Assembly: GCA_038363925.1 (NCBI GenBank)
Contig: JAQQWL010000009.1
Coordinates: 806,001-870,000 of the forward strand
Origin: Apiospora phragmitis
Lineage: Eukaryota; Ascomycota; Sordariomycetes; Amphisphaeriales; Apiosporaceae
Length of the DNA stretch: 64,000 nucleotides
Direction of reading: 5' to 3'
Part shown: positions 33,843 through 45,781 of the stretch, piece by piece
Layout of the letters: the number at the start of each line of letters is the position of its first letter
Position numbering within the stretch: position 1 is the stretch's first letter
Position numbers and translations under genes: made by a program
The notes under the pieces: generated by a model
Told to the model about the DNA's origin: nothing
The model's input: the letters and a program-made list of their open reading frames with translations, nothing else
Databases searched by the model: none

Positions 33843-35271
33843 AGTCGGCCTGAACAAGCATACAGCCAGATACACATACACACACTTACGCACACACTTA
33901 TACTCTTCTCCAGGCAACTTCGGGATATTGTTTCCCAGTACAAGTACTTCCGTACAGGGGGGGTGTATGGCCATACGGCTACACCACAAATGGTTGACCT
34001 CTGGGTAACAGACGGTCTGTAACCTGAGAGTGAAGCTGCCCCACTGCGCCGCAGATGTGACCTGAGTTTGGAGTAGAAATTGGAAGTGTGAGTGTGTACG
34101 TAGATATGGGGTCTATGGGGGTGTGTGTGAGTGTGTGTCGTCAAGAAGCGGTCGTCGACACCTCCTAGCTACTGAGCAGCAGCAGCAGCAGCAGCTATTG
34201 CACATCCCGTGGTCCACAAAAGCATTGTATAGGTATGGGGAGAGGCGGGCCTCTGAGATGACAGGAGTATGTAGGTGAGGGTGAGCGTGTAGGAGATATG
34301 TGAGCTGCCTAGATTCGTTCCTTGACCCTTCAGTCCTTTCATGCAGGTCATCGTGGGCCGCGATTCCGTTCCTTGATGCTACAAGCACTGCAGCGGGAAT
34401 CCAGGGCACTATGCCGCTCCACTCCCGGTTGCTTGCATGCCAATAGAGCTCTGACATGACTTCGCCAAATGGAGCCAATCAGGGAAAGTAGCTGATAGCC
34501 CTACATCTGAGTTCTGATACAGCAGCTTCAAGGTTATTGAGGGGGGAGCCATCCATTGTACCGTGCATTCAACCATCGAGAGTGTGATCATCGAACGTGT
34601 CCAGATCCGAGCGACAGATCATCCCCAAGATTAGACGGGACCATCGCGATGCAAGGAGCGCTTTCATGACCACACGCGCGAAGAGGTAAGAGAGAGTCGA
34701 GTACTGTCGCCAGAGAATAATCATAGTATTGTGTTTTCTGAAACATGGCGGAGCCCTGCTTGATTGCTTCCTTGCATAAACGTTGCTTTGCGCAAATGCA
34801 CCCACGTAGCCAGTCATAAGGCTCAACAACATCTGCATCTGCAGGACCGCTGGTTGAGCCGTGGTTAGTCGTCCTATACTCAGACTGTCTACCAAATCGC
34901 CCAAGGCACTAGAGTCTTGCTAACAAGGCAGGAAGGGCGGTATGGCAAGTTGTATCGAAGGTGAGGAAAAGCCATGTCACTCGCAGGCAGCCGTTCCCTA
35001 ATGAAGCGTGTCACAAGATCAAGGCGGAGCAGGAAAGAAGACGCCTTACAGGAAACCGAATAAGATAGGCCGCTGCGGTTCAAAGATGCTGTACCATGTA
35101 CGTTACTATGTGACCGCTACCGGTGTTCCGATCACTGGAGATGCAAGCTGTTGTAGATGTTGGGTCACCAAAGTGACATGACTGAATGCTTGCCCGCTAG
35201 CCACGCAAACAGCCGTTTGTCGCAAACCAATTCGTCGAATGGGTAACCGCACGGACAGTGCAGAGACAGCA

Positions 35272-37193
35272 CTACTTTCGGTAGTAAATCTGGACGCGGT
35301 ACATCAGTATATGATCGATCGAGACTGGGCAAGTCATCGGGGCGTACCTTTTTGAACTGAAAATGAAGCTGGAGGATACCCTGCACGTGTGGGAGATTAG
35401 TAAAGGCATGGACTAGGGTTGCAACCAGGCACGCGAGAGAGGAACATGAGGGGCGTTGGCTCGTGGGTGTGTGAGGTGCGGACGACTCAAAGAGGGACCA
35501 TGGGACCCGCGCGTCAAGCGGTTGTACATAGAGAACGCCATATGATGCCACAGACGGTGGCGACTGGGTGAGTAGAGAAGACGCGCGACAAGGAAGGCTG
35601 CTCGTATCGATACTCGTGAGTAGTAGGTGCATAGAGCAACAGGCCAGTCCCAACGAGATTCTCGAACCAGTGTTCGGGGTGTCCTAACCACGTGAAACAC
35701 GACGTAAGGGAGGGGATATATTTAGACATGCATACCTTGTCAAAGCTACTCCTGAAGCCACGCTCTCTCTTGGCGCTGTAGTCCCATTCACGGTCGACGA
35801 TTCTGAACGCGATGTCCTCGTACGGCGGGCCGGCGATGAAGCGAAGCAAGCAGGTGTCCTCCTCTCCCGCAGGAGCGAAGGACTCGCCCCGCCGCCTGCC
35901 GTGTTCCCGGATGATTTTAAAGGTGGGTGCCTTGGTCTTGTCGATGAGATCCGGGTAGAATATGTTGAACTTGTAACCCTGCACGACCTTGGGTGGGGGG
36001 TTGTCATGATCGTAGTGTGTTTGGTTGTACTTGTTCCATTCATAGCCCATCTGCACGCGGTTGAAGTAGCGCGGCTTTCGTGGACGGTACTTGTCGGCCC
36101 ACTGTGGTTGATCCGTACCGGGCACAGTCTCCTCGGCCGTGAAGATCTCTTCATTCTCGCTGACACCCCTCGCGACCTCGCGCTCGTAGAGGGCCCTTGT
36201 TGCCTGGGAGAAGTCTTCGCCGCCCGTTGCGGAGAACCTGGCTGTTCCCGGCACACTGGTGGGACCTGTTGTTGTTGTTGGCTGGGTGGCGCTGCCGCTG
36301 GGCCCGGCGCTACCCACCGGCGCTGGAATGCCTTTTGCAGGTTGACTGGGAGGGGAGATAACCGTGGCAGGCCCATCCTGAGCGCTTGCTACGGTGGAAG
36401 GGCCAGAGGAGGCGAGAGCCTCTGCCCTGTCTGGGTTCTGCTCACGTAATTGCCGGACCCTGCTCTCCTTGATTGCTTCATATACCTTTGTCAGGCGGGC
36501 CTTGGCCTTGTAGATCAGGAGGTTTCTAAGCAGCTGTTCCCAGTAATCGGTATCGATTGCCTCGTCCGACTGCAGCTTGGCTTTGATCTGACCCTCGAGC
36601 TTCTCCAGCTGCTCCAAGGTCTTGGGGCCCAGGATCCTGTCGACATCGGCACCGACAGAGCTGACCGCGCGTTCCTCCGCACCCATGGGCTTGATCTTGC
36701 GCTTTCTGTCGGCGCAGAGGGTCTGCAAGGCCGTCCAGTAGTCCCGGTTCCGTGTGTTTGTCTCAAGCGAACGATACGACGTTATCTCCCCTTCCAGCTC
36801 GTCAAGCTGGGCCTCTTTCAAGCCATCCATGACCGCAAGCGGAGCAGGCACGTTCATTTCCACATCGCCGTCATGGTCGTCAAAGACATCGCGTTCCTGG
36901 TCGATCCATCGCAGGTTGAAGGCAAGGAGATCGATGGGCTTAGCACGACCCTCGCGCACTCGGATGTCGGCCTTCTTCTTGGACTGCCTCAGGACGAATT
37001 TGTCCTCATCGTTCATCCACTTCCTTGACGCTTCATCCTGGGTCATGTAGGCCGCGGTTGGTTTGCTTGGGGGTCGTGCGGGTTGTTTTGTAATTCGAGT
37101 GTTTGGGTCTCGTCTGGGAGAAGTGATGCCGCTTCGAGCAGGCGACTTGCGGCCACCACCACCATTTATCATAGCTTGTCGGGCTGGATTCAT
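35272..37193 (-). CDS. Cactin
   Basis: Cactin is a conserved nuclear protein linked to splicing. Three exons are 37193-35736, 35380-35348 and 35289-35272. The cactin C-terminal block is unmistakable: FNIFYPDLIDKTKAPTFKII, then REHGRRRGESFAPAGEEDTC, then RFIAGPPYEDIAFRIVDREW and DYSAKRERGF. The last coding pieces are tiny. A 33-nt exon encodes GILQLHFQFKK, and an 18-nt exon encodes IYYRK plus the stop, reproducing the invariant family end. Introns are 35735-35381 and 35347-35290. The N-terminal mid domain (DEDKFVLRQSKKKADIRVRE) is present, but the usual long Arg/Ser-rich head is short here (502 aa from 37193; an upstream ATG at 37244 would add 17). No frame break was found, unlike most neighbours. 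Confidence 0.88.
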
Positions 37194-39308
37194 CGCGCGG
37201 TGGAAATGAGGATGAAAGGGAGAAGCAGACGAAATTAGGAACACTGTCGCAGGCTACACAAATGGCAGAAATAGAACTATTGACATAGCCTGGTTAATTG
37301 ATGACATAGGTATGTTTTTTTATTTAGAATCAATCCCGTCGCCAGGCTGCGCAGCGAAGCCTCGCGCGCTAACCTGAGGGTGCTGGGAAGGCTGGTCCAT
37401 CGGGGGAGAAGCGGGGCCCTCCAAACAGTCCACAGCGGATCTTTAGCTCCAACCCCACTGTCGTCGCGCCTAAAACACCAAGGCTCTCAGCAGCGGGCAG
37501 AGCGGATATCTCCCGCCCAATCTCGTCAACTCCGCCTACTTACCTCTTAGGACTTCACTACTAATCATCAAATACAAACGCTCTGCCACTTTCCCCCCTT
37601 TGAACAGGAGGCTTTGCCTTTCGTTTGTTCGTCGTTATTTATTTAGACGAAGAGGGAAGGTTTGCTTCTTTCGCAGAGTCCAGATGGCTGTAAGTGAATC
37701 ATGGGTCCAGGCATTTTAGACCAAGCTGGCGTCCAGGACTTGAAAGCTCGTCGTCGGGTCTAGGGTTCACACTCTTCGGCCCGCAGTCGCATCTGTTCCA
37801 CGGGATTCTCGGAGTATTTCCCAGGAGAATTCTACTTGTAAGGGGGGGCTTGATGCAGTGCGACCTCTTGAAGGCGAACCGCAACCTTCCCATTGTTCTC
37901 CGGCCTCATGTGACCAGCATGACATGCAGAGCTACCGCAACGGCAACTGGGGCTCATCAGGGAGTGTGCGTATCGCTGCATTCCAGACGGAGAGGCTTAA
38001 ATCTCGAAGGTGTCCAAAAGCAGACCTTGAGTGTTTGTTGGTGCGGCCTGTTTGTCTGCCTGACGAAATGATGGAATATGACAGATGACCAAACACTGAT
38101 CCGTCTTGGAATTCAAGTCCGATGAAACAGTATGCGATTCTAGCAGCTGATTCCGCCGTTTTTGGAAGTCTCTACCGTCCCTCCCTCCCCGAATGTGGTT
38201 GGAGAGGACTTGGGTGAGCATCATTGTTCCATAAGGCCGGTCATGGTGTTGTCGCAGCCGATGAAAGGCCGTCGTTGGTCATTGTAGCCAATAACCGCGG
38301 CCAATAACCGCAGCCAATGGCCTCTCCATAGCGGTGGGACACATTCCACGATCGTGAAGCGAACCAGTTACCTCTATTCGTTTCGGATATAACATCACAA
38401 TTATATATGCATCTGATGTTACTATACTTGGGCATCCTTCTGCCAAATCCCAGCACTATCATTACGGCGAGGTCAATGGATGGGTTCGAGGCTTTGGGTA
38501 ACCCTTCCAAGAACCTGCCAAGGAATATCCTCATCCATCCAGCACTAGCAAGTTGGTTCATGAGGTAGATAATTGCCGGCACCCGACTATCTCGTCTAAG
38601 CTTTGTACCTACACGAGTTATTGCTGGGGTAGACTCGTTCCGAGATCCACTAGGAACAACTTGAAGAGAAACGTTATAGATGATAATGCTCCAGGTAGTC
38701 TCAATATTGTCTTCTCTACTTTTCCTCGGTAGTTTATACCATATTGTTGGTGCGCTCAACGTAATGAAATCTACACCAAGCTGTAGACTCGATGTCCTCA
38801 ACGTAGACGAACAATGAGTTTGCCCAAAAGGGGTCATCCATGCGTCCTCCAGAAAGGCGCAGATGGGGCTGTAAGTGCATCCTAGGGCATCTTGACCGAA
38901 AAGGGGTAATCGTTCCAAACATCATGAGTGACATCCCTCGCACGCTACAGGAAAATAATAAATAAAATAAACACTCCTCATAAAGGTTTGCTCGTAATCA
39001 TTAACAGCAATCTCCACAATGCTCACCATATACAGCAAGACAGTTCCTGAGACACCAGCACGCTACGGACAAGATTACAAAGGCAGCGAGAGCAAATGGG
39101 GAATCATAACAAATCCAACCCAGCCAGGAAAGGGGCCTTCGTTCACACCAAGACGCACAACGCTGAGCCCATATCCACGAATGATGATGATGAGCGCCAA
39201 CCCTTCTAATCCATCAACGCAAAATAGCACCTGAACCACGAGCTCCCTCACCTTCTATATACCTATATAATATAACTCATCCACCAATATGTCCCGACCA
39301 ATACCTGT
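37194..39308. other. Spacer; possible unknown ORF on the minus strand
   Basis: A 225-codon minus-strand frame at 38918-38241 is long for chance but shows no motif and odd composition, so I do not call it. The phased CCAAT repeat at 38288-38318 lies inside it. The 3' end of the Zn2Cys6 gene abuts the right side. Confidence 0.4.
38288..38318 (+). promoter_or_regulatory. Three CCAAT boxes at 13-bp spacing
   Basis: CCAAT occurs at 38288, 38301 and 38314 within a short tandem repeat of the unit GCCAATAACCGCG. CCAAT is bound by the HAP/CBF complex. Whether it is a promoter element or only a tandem duplication cannot be told. Confidence 0.3.
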
Positions 39309-42300
39309 CTATATCCCACCTGTAAACCCACCGTGGAAATTTGGAATACCCGCGGCCGCGGCAGCATCCATATCGAGCCCGCGTATGCTCTGCTGCCAAT
39401 CCTGCCAGTTGAAGTCCTCGTCCATGTTCACGTCGATATCATCCGGAAGCGCCATCGGTATCGTCAGGTTCGCCGGCGGTCCGCTCGCACCCGGGCCCCA
39501 ATTCCAGCCGGCCTCTGGCCACAGCCACGGCGGGGGATTGTTGTCTAGCTGAGGTGTCGACTTGGCGCTTCCAGACTGCGTTGCTGTTGCTGTTGGTTGT
39601 TGTTGCTGTTGCTGCAATGACTGCGATGACGTGGCGGGCGTGGTAAAGGGTTCCCCAGAAAATACGCCGCCCACAGAGTTGAGCCCAGAACTTCCATTGC
39701 TGGCATAGTCAGACATGGTGCGCGGCGGCTGTGTTATCGAAGGTTGTGCTTCAGTGGTTAGCCCGTTTGGTCCACCGATCCCAGCAACATCATAGGCTGC
39801 ACTCCATAGATTCTCCGAATTAAAGACAACCTGCGACATGGCTTGATCAAGATAAGAGAATTGCGTCGGGGTGAAGTCCGGTTCCGGCTGCTTTTGGTAT
39901 GCCGATGCTGGAGGTGTAACCGTTTTGACTGAATTAGGAGGGGTAGTCGCAGGCACGACATCCATACACGACCTATGGGGAGCCTTGTCTGGTTTTGGCC
40001 TGCCCATAAGGGTACGCCAGCGATCTAGAGCTATTGAAGTACGCACAGAGCTTGGTAAATGCTGAAATGTGATCATTGGTGCTGTCATGTTGTCCTCCGC
40101 CATATCCAACTTTTCAGCTGCCGCGGGATCGTTGCGCAAACGTTTGATTTCCGACTCGCGATGCTTCTGTGCCTTCACGAATAACTTGCGAATGGGAAAC
40201 ATGACAGCATTGTTTCCCTGTAGCTTGGCCAGTTCTCCTGGCTCGAGTTGAAAAGTAGAGGCGAGCGCCATCCACGCCTTCTCCATAGGAGGTGACCATT
40301 CGCGCTTACCCAGTTCGAGTAATAGGTAGGCCACAGCATACCAGTTGGTGTATGTCTGGAAAAGCCACCTGTACTGTTTGCACTTTTCCTCGTTATTGAG
40401 CAGTCGACTATACTCAACAACCTCGACGGAAGAGTTGAAGATGCGATCTCGGGCGTGTTCCGATACCTCTAATCCTACACCAGGAAAGAGGACGGATTGG
40501 TAGACGGTCAAGCTCATCTTGGCCATGATCAGTCGGGCTATTGCGGCCGCCACCCAGTGCAGCAACTCGCCTTTCGCATCATCACAAGGCTTCAGGTACT
40601 TGGCTTCGACGCGGTTATACATCTCTAGAAGCATGGCCTCGCGTTCTTGGAAGGTTACTTGAGTGTCTCTCGGACAGGGCGCCAATGCATTAACGGATGA
40701 GTGCAATTTCCTGGCGAGGCTGCAAATTTCGTACCGAATGAGGCAGAATGTCACATCCGTAGCGCCTTGTCTCTCGGTTGGGAAGTCTTTCATGTCGGGG
40801 CCGAAGTCGTTATCGTTGATGTTTAAGGGAAATTCGGTATCCCACGTCCGCTCGGCTATCACCAACTCGGTACCCTGATCTTCGGCCGACCTGAGATCCA
40901 CCACGACCAGAGTCCACCATAGGCGGCGACGCATTTCGATTTCGAAGGGGGTTAAATCTGCAAACTGGGTGCCCTCTCTATGCATACCCAGAGATTGGGC
41001 TAAGCGAATGACAAGGCCGGTGAGCGTCCATGAAAACCTGGTGCTGTCGTTTCGGCGGACAACCACGAGATAGAGGGTGAGCGCCTGTACCACCACGGCG
41101 TCCGAAGTACAAACAAAGTTGGCCTTGGCAAGGGCTTGTTCGGTACCAAATCGGTATTGGTCGAGCAAACGTGCCTTGTCCGTGTTGAAGTTGATTTGGA
41201 CCTAGATCATTAGCTACTGGGCTTCAACCAAAAATCGAATCTTATGCTCACTTCGTTTTCCTCCATTGAGGTGATTGACGCATAATATATTGCGAACATC
41301 AGAGCCTCCAGTCCAGGGGTCAGGCTGTTCAAATCAGCCCTCACCTGTCGAACAACGTTGTTCATCGTCGGTACATGGAGGATCTTGACGATTGGGTCGA
41401 CGTTTTCGGTGTATATTTGCCAGATGAAGGGAATCTGTGATGGCAATGGTGGAGTTTCCTCAGATCGACATCAGACGACCTGTACCCGAATATGAAAGCA
41501 TGGTGATCTGCCTGCTGGTCCTTGGTGGAGGTAGATGTGGCCGGCGTGCTTCCATCATCGTCTGATACATCGGACTCCTCGTCTGTGAACTTCTCTGTCT
41601 CCGCCCGAAGCGCCGAAAGCTGAGCCACAAGCGTCAGTCAATTTAGCCAGTGTTGGTCATCGACGGCTGTCTTACCTCATCGCTCATCCGCGACCAGAAC
41701 GCATTACTGACGTATCGCCTTTTCCCGTCATCGTTAAGCACTAGCCGTCCGAAATCTCGATGGACTTGGCTACCGCCAGGGCTCTGTATTGGGCTGTTCA
41801 ACGCAGCCTGGCAAGCTGTATTTCCCACAGCGGTGGTGCTCCTCCCCGGGTCGGTTGGTCTCGTTGTGCGCCCGGATAACGCGGTAGAGGGCGACGTCTC
41901 GGTACTCTCTAGTCTCCTTTCTTCTCCCACGGGATGTGACAAATCTTCGGGGGAGTTGCCGGCACTCGCGGGTTGTCGCGTGTCGACTTCGATCTGACCG
42001 CTCAGCTCTTCCACAATGCCCTCCAGCTTTCGAAGTCGCTTCATCAACTCTACTTCTCGCTCGCTCGTCTGTTTCGGTGGGGCGTTCGGGTCTTTCGGAC
42101 GAGGCCGTCTCGGTGCTCGGGCCGGGCCGGGAAGATGCAGGAGATGTGCGCTTTGCGGCAATTGCCACACGGCATGTGCTTGTCACAGCGAACTTTGCGG
42201 CGGCGGCAGGTAACACAGCTGTAAACATCAAAGATTGCATTAGTCAAATGACGGCTGTGTTGCGCATCGAGCTAGCTGTGCTTACGATCGTGGGTTCATG

Positions 42301-42485
42301 GCCGACGAGGGTTCGACACTGGGGTCGACGATGGTGGCTCCAGCGGGTGCGCCGCCACCCATTCCACTCATAGCATGCATGGGGGCCACGGGCATGTTGT
42401 CACGGATCGCGGAATCTACGGATGACCCTGGTGTGCTCCCAGTCTGAGGGGCGGACGAGAAATCCATGGTCATGGTGTTATTCAT
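39309..42485 (-). CDS. Zn2Cys6 transcription factor with fungal_trans domain
   Basis: Exons are 42485-42286, 42218-41676, 41619-41252 and 41201-39309. The start at 42485 gives MNNTMTMDFSSAPQ. The first splice completes the binuclear zinc cluster CVTCRRRKVRC...CGNCRKAHISC. A coiled-coil dimer segment (REVELMKRLRKLEGIVEELS) follows. The fungal_trans domain includes LPSQIPFIWQIYTENVDP, then VIRLAQSLGMHREGTQF and RRRLWWTLVVVDLRSAEDQG. The C-terminus is a disordered Gln/Pro/Asn-rich tail, probably the activation domain. One missing base near 42123-42130 (CCC run) and one near 41448-41452 break the frame. With both restored the total is 1001 codons plus stop. Target pathway unknown. Confidence 0.8.
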
Positions 42486-43940
42486 GACATGCGCCGGCGC
42501 AGTAGTCACGGAAAGAGTGGGCTGCGTTCTTTAGCCTTCGCAGCGGGTGTTGCTGCTGTTGCTTGTTCCCGCTATGGAGGGCAGATAGCGCGCAAATGCC
42601 GTGCGCTGAGTCGAGAGATAGGATGAGGAAATCAGAAAATATCTGTAGTGTTCGGGAAAAGTGAAGGAGTAGCAGCAGTACATGCACGCAGAGCACGGGT
42701 TGCTTGGTTGCTTGGCATGAATGAATCAATTGGCTGGCTCGCTGTCGACTATGCCCGATTCTGCCGCGGGTCTGCTGGTTTTCGGGGTAACTTTTGAGGT
42801 GATTACAGCACAACGATAACCGATGTCGGATCGGCCGCGCTCATCGGTCGGCGGCAATGGTTCCTTGCGGTTTCATGGGATTAAAATGGCCGTTGAGATA
42901 TGGCTTTACCGATCAGTTGTTGTGGATGAAAACATACAGAGTTGACAACGGGGTTGTCAGCCTGGCCATCAGGTGTCAGACCAGCATAGTCAACCGACAA
43001 CCGACAAGAATTCATCTCCATGGAGCCATTCTCCATCGATTAGATGGAGAACAGAACAGGAAAATGGTGCTGGCCGGTGGGGTTCGCGCGGACGGAGATT
43101 CCCTGGCGTTGCTTTCGTAAGCAGGATTTCATCTTCAGCCCTGAAAGAGGGGGCGCCAGGGAGATGGTGTGAAGAAGATACTGATCGGATCGGCCGCTAC
43201 CATTGGAGCCAACGACGTTAGTGCCGCTCTGCTTACTCGGGCGATGGCATTCATACGGGAATATGACGACGAACCAATGCTCGACAGTAGTACAAAGCAG
43301 GACGATGGTGGCGGAGGGAAGGCGATAATATTAGAAGAAACATAGGGGCCAGCCAAGTCCGCACGTCTTGAGACCATCATCATGTCATGAGGTTGCCGGA
43401 CTTCGGCGATTAAATCCGAGCGCCCTAACCTGGTGTGCGGAATGAGGAGTAGCAGGGGTACTCCGACTTCAAGGTAGTGGTAAAGAACATGAATTTGAAG
43501 ATAATGAATAGTGATATGGTCCCTGGGTGCTGGGGCCGCTCCAACAAGTCTTTATTGTAAAACAATACTGGACGTCGCCGTGCTGGGTCGATGATCCGAA
43601 ACCCCGAATGCTATCTCAGCATTCCATCAGGTGCTGATCCAGGAGGATGGGATCGTGTGGCTTGACTGTAATTGCTGACGTCTATCTACGACTACATCTA
43701 CTTAGCTCAGACTTTCCGATTGGATAATGGGCATTTTGACCCTTGCTGGTCTCACCCCCGCCAGTTTACCGGCTTCCGGTAGGCACAACAACCCCGCCAT
43801 TGCGGATCAGGGTCTACCCGCCGTATCTTCTTCGTCTTGGCAACTATAAGTAAGTTTGATATCAATCTTTGGTCGTCAAGCTGAAGTCGTACGAGTCCGC
43901 CGAGAATTGGCGATATATCTGCGAGACTTATTCGACGAAA
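42486..43940. other. Divergent promoter region, no gene seen
   Basis: It separates the minus-strand Zn2Cys6 gene from the plus-strand oxidoreductase. No coding evidence was found. Divergence alone does not show that the regulator controls the enzyme. Confidence 0.45.
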
Positions 43941-45133
43941 ATGGCCCCGTTACCCAAGACAATGCGCGCAGTTGGGGGCATTGATGTCTTGGAACTGCAA
44001 GATATCCCCATTCCCACCCTTGCCAAGGGGCAAGTCCTGATCAAGATCCTTGGTTTCGGGATAAACCGAGCAGGTACCTGTAACTTCCGCGTCCCATTCG
44101 ATATTTGCTTCGGTTCTGACATGCCCGAGAATGTATACTCGTCAGGGTCATTCTCCAACTCTGAAGTTCCCACGTATCATTGGCATCGAATGTATCGGAC
44201 GCGTTGTAGCCTTCGGAGGTCCTGGACTCCTCCGCACCCCATAGGGTCTAGATTCGGTCAGTAGCGTCCTAATATGATATGATGTATTCACGATTTTAGC
44301 AGGTTCGCCGGAAACAGCTACATGCATGGGCGGGCTGGGCCGTGAGATCCCAGGATCATATGCCGAATACACCTGCGTCGATGCCAAAAACATCCGCGCC
44401 ATCCCACCGACATCGCTGCCGGTCAGCGTGCTAGCGTCCTTGCCCGAGATGATGCAGACGACATGGGGCTCGCTTGTGAGCGGCCTCGATCTGCAAGCGG
44501 GCGAGAGCCTGCTCGTCCGCGGCGCCACCAGCTCCATCGGCTTGTGCGCCCTGCAGCTCGCCCGCACGCTCGGCGCGACCCGCGTCGCCGGCACCACGCG
44601 CAGTGCCGCCCGGGAGCAGATGCTGCGCGACAGCGGCGCCGACGAGGTCTTCGTGGACGGTGGCGAGATTGCGGGGCAAGTCGCCCAGAGCCCCAAGGGC
44701 CGCTTCGACAAGGTCCTCGAGCTGAACGGAGCTACGACACTGAGACTCGCTTAGGTGCGCTGTGCCGAAGGGCACAGTGTGCATGACGGGCATCCAAGGC
44801 GGTTCATGGGAGCTGGACCAGTTCTATCCGATATCAGACCTTCCAAATCGAGTTCGACTCTGTGCCTAGTAAGTAAATGAGATGATACAGTTGTATCCGA
44901 GAACGTCAAAGTGCTGACATTGTTTCAGTAGTGGAGGACCAGAAGACTTCCATGCGATGCCATTTGAGCAAATCGTAAAGGATGTAGAAGAGGACAGAGT
45001 GAAAGTTCCCGTACAGCAGTACAGATTGGATGAGATTCAGGAAGTCCATCTTACCCTTGAATTAGGGGGTGGAGGAGCGAAGATGGTCGTTGTTGTCTGT
45101 GATGATACGCCTGCGTTGGTCTACTGTAAATGA
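43941..45133 (+). CDS. Zinc-type alcohol dehydrogenase / quinone oxidoreductase (MDR family)
   Basis: This is an NADPH-dependent medium-chain reductase. Exons are about 43941-44073, 44130-44256, 44303-44868 and 44929-45133. The start gives MAPLPKTMRAVGGIDVLELQ. Exon 2 carries QGHSPTLKFPRIIGIECIGR. Exon 3 carries ATCMGGLGREIPGSYAEYTC and the Rossmann segment SLLVRGATSSIGLCALQLAR, with GATSSIG as the cofactor loop. It then reads VCMTGIQGGSWELDQF. Exon 4 ends with PVQQYRLDEIQEVHLTLELG, then GGGAKMVVVV. The zinc-binding residues of true alcohol dehydrogenases are not evident, favouring the quinone-reductase-like subgroup. Frame breaks lie at about 44130, 44231 and 44744. Each can be bridged by one or two bases, giving about 344 aa. 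The middle splice sites are tentative. Confidence 0.7.
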
Positions 45134-45205
45134 AAGCTAGGATGCCTGAGATTTATTACTTACATTCTTCGTACCATTGCAGGCCAAGACATCCACTGCA
45201 TACTA

Positions 45206-45299
45206 TATAGCCCAGTACTCATCCATGGCCCGATCGGGCATTCTCATATGTGCAACACTTGTCAGCTTTAGTAGAGGTGGGTGTGCCCACTGGGCTATA
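45206..45299. repeat. 11-bp inverted repeat with 72-nt spacer
   Basis: TATAGCCCAGT (45206-45216) faces ACTGGGCTATA (45289-45299). It lies just downstream of the oxidoreductase gene. It could be a tiny MITE remnant or a transcript-end hairpin; no target duplication was recognised. Confidence 0.4.
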
Positions 45300-45364
45300 C
45301 GCCCAAGAGTATAGCAAGATAGAGTAATATATGCTTTCAACCACAGGGGCCAGCTCGCTTCAGG

Positions 45365-45380
45365 CGTGAGAGCTCTCACG
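45365..45380. promoter_or_regulatory. 16-bp perfect palindrome
   Basis: CGTGAGAGCTCTCACG is its own reverse complement. It may be a dimeric factor site. It lies between convergent genes, which argues against a classical promoter role. Confidence 0.25.
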
Positions 45381-45781
45381 ACCACGTCAGGTCACTAATG
45401 TAGACACATTTGAGAGAGTGCATTGCTATAGTACTTGTTGAACCTGCATTTTTGACCTCAACTATGCTTATCGTACTCAGCCATAACCTATCGTGCACGA
45501 GTTACTATTCATCAGTATTAGGACATGGCAATGATTTCCAAAGCAGGTGTGCAGAGAAACACCTTGCTAAAACATGTTTTGAACTGGTCAACGTTCGGAC
45601 GTGGTGTCCATCATCAGCAGAGTTTCTCCCTGTTAAGGTCAAGGAAATTGAATACTCGATTATCAAAACAACGAAGCTAGAGTGGTCTCTGCATACTCGC
45701 CCTATCTGTAGGTCTCGTGGCGGTAAAAATACACGAAGAGACAACAATGTGTCGTCAAGAGTGCGCACTTGAACTCGACTC

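Larger units (their letters stand above)
32407..35271. other. Spacer between forkhead and cactin genes
   Basis: It contains the presumptive forkhead promoter, a 5S-rRNA-like sequence (32895-33010), a (CA)13 microsatellite and short CAG runs near 34180. I found no supportable protein gene. Confidence 0.45.

Noticed and set aside
38241..38918. 225-codon minus-strand open frame
   Set aside because: Long, but composition is rich in Trp, Cys and Met without domain pattern or splice partners. A faint likeness to HET-domain text did not hold up.
39309..45133. Zn2Cys6 regulator and oxidoreductase as a secondary-metabolite cluster
   Set aside because: No backbone enzyme (PKS, NRPS, terpene synthase), P450 or transporter nearby; divergence alone is not enough.
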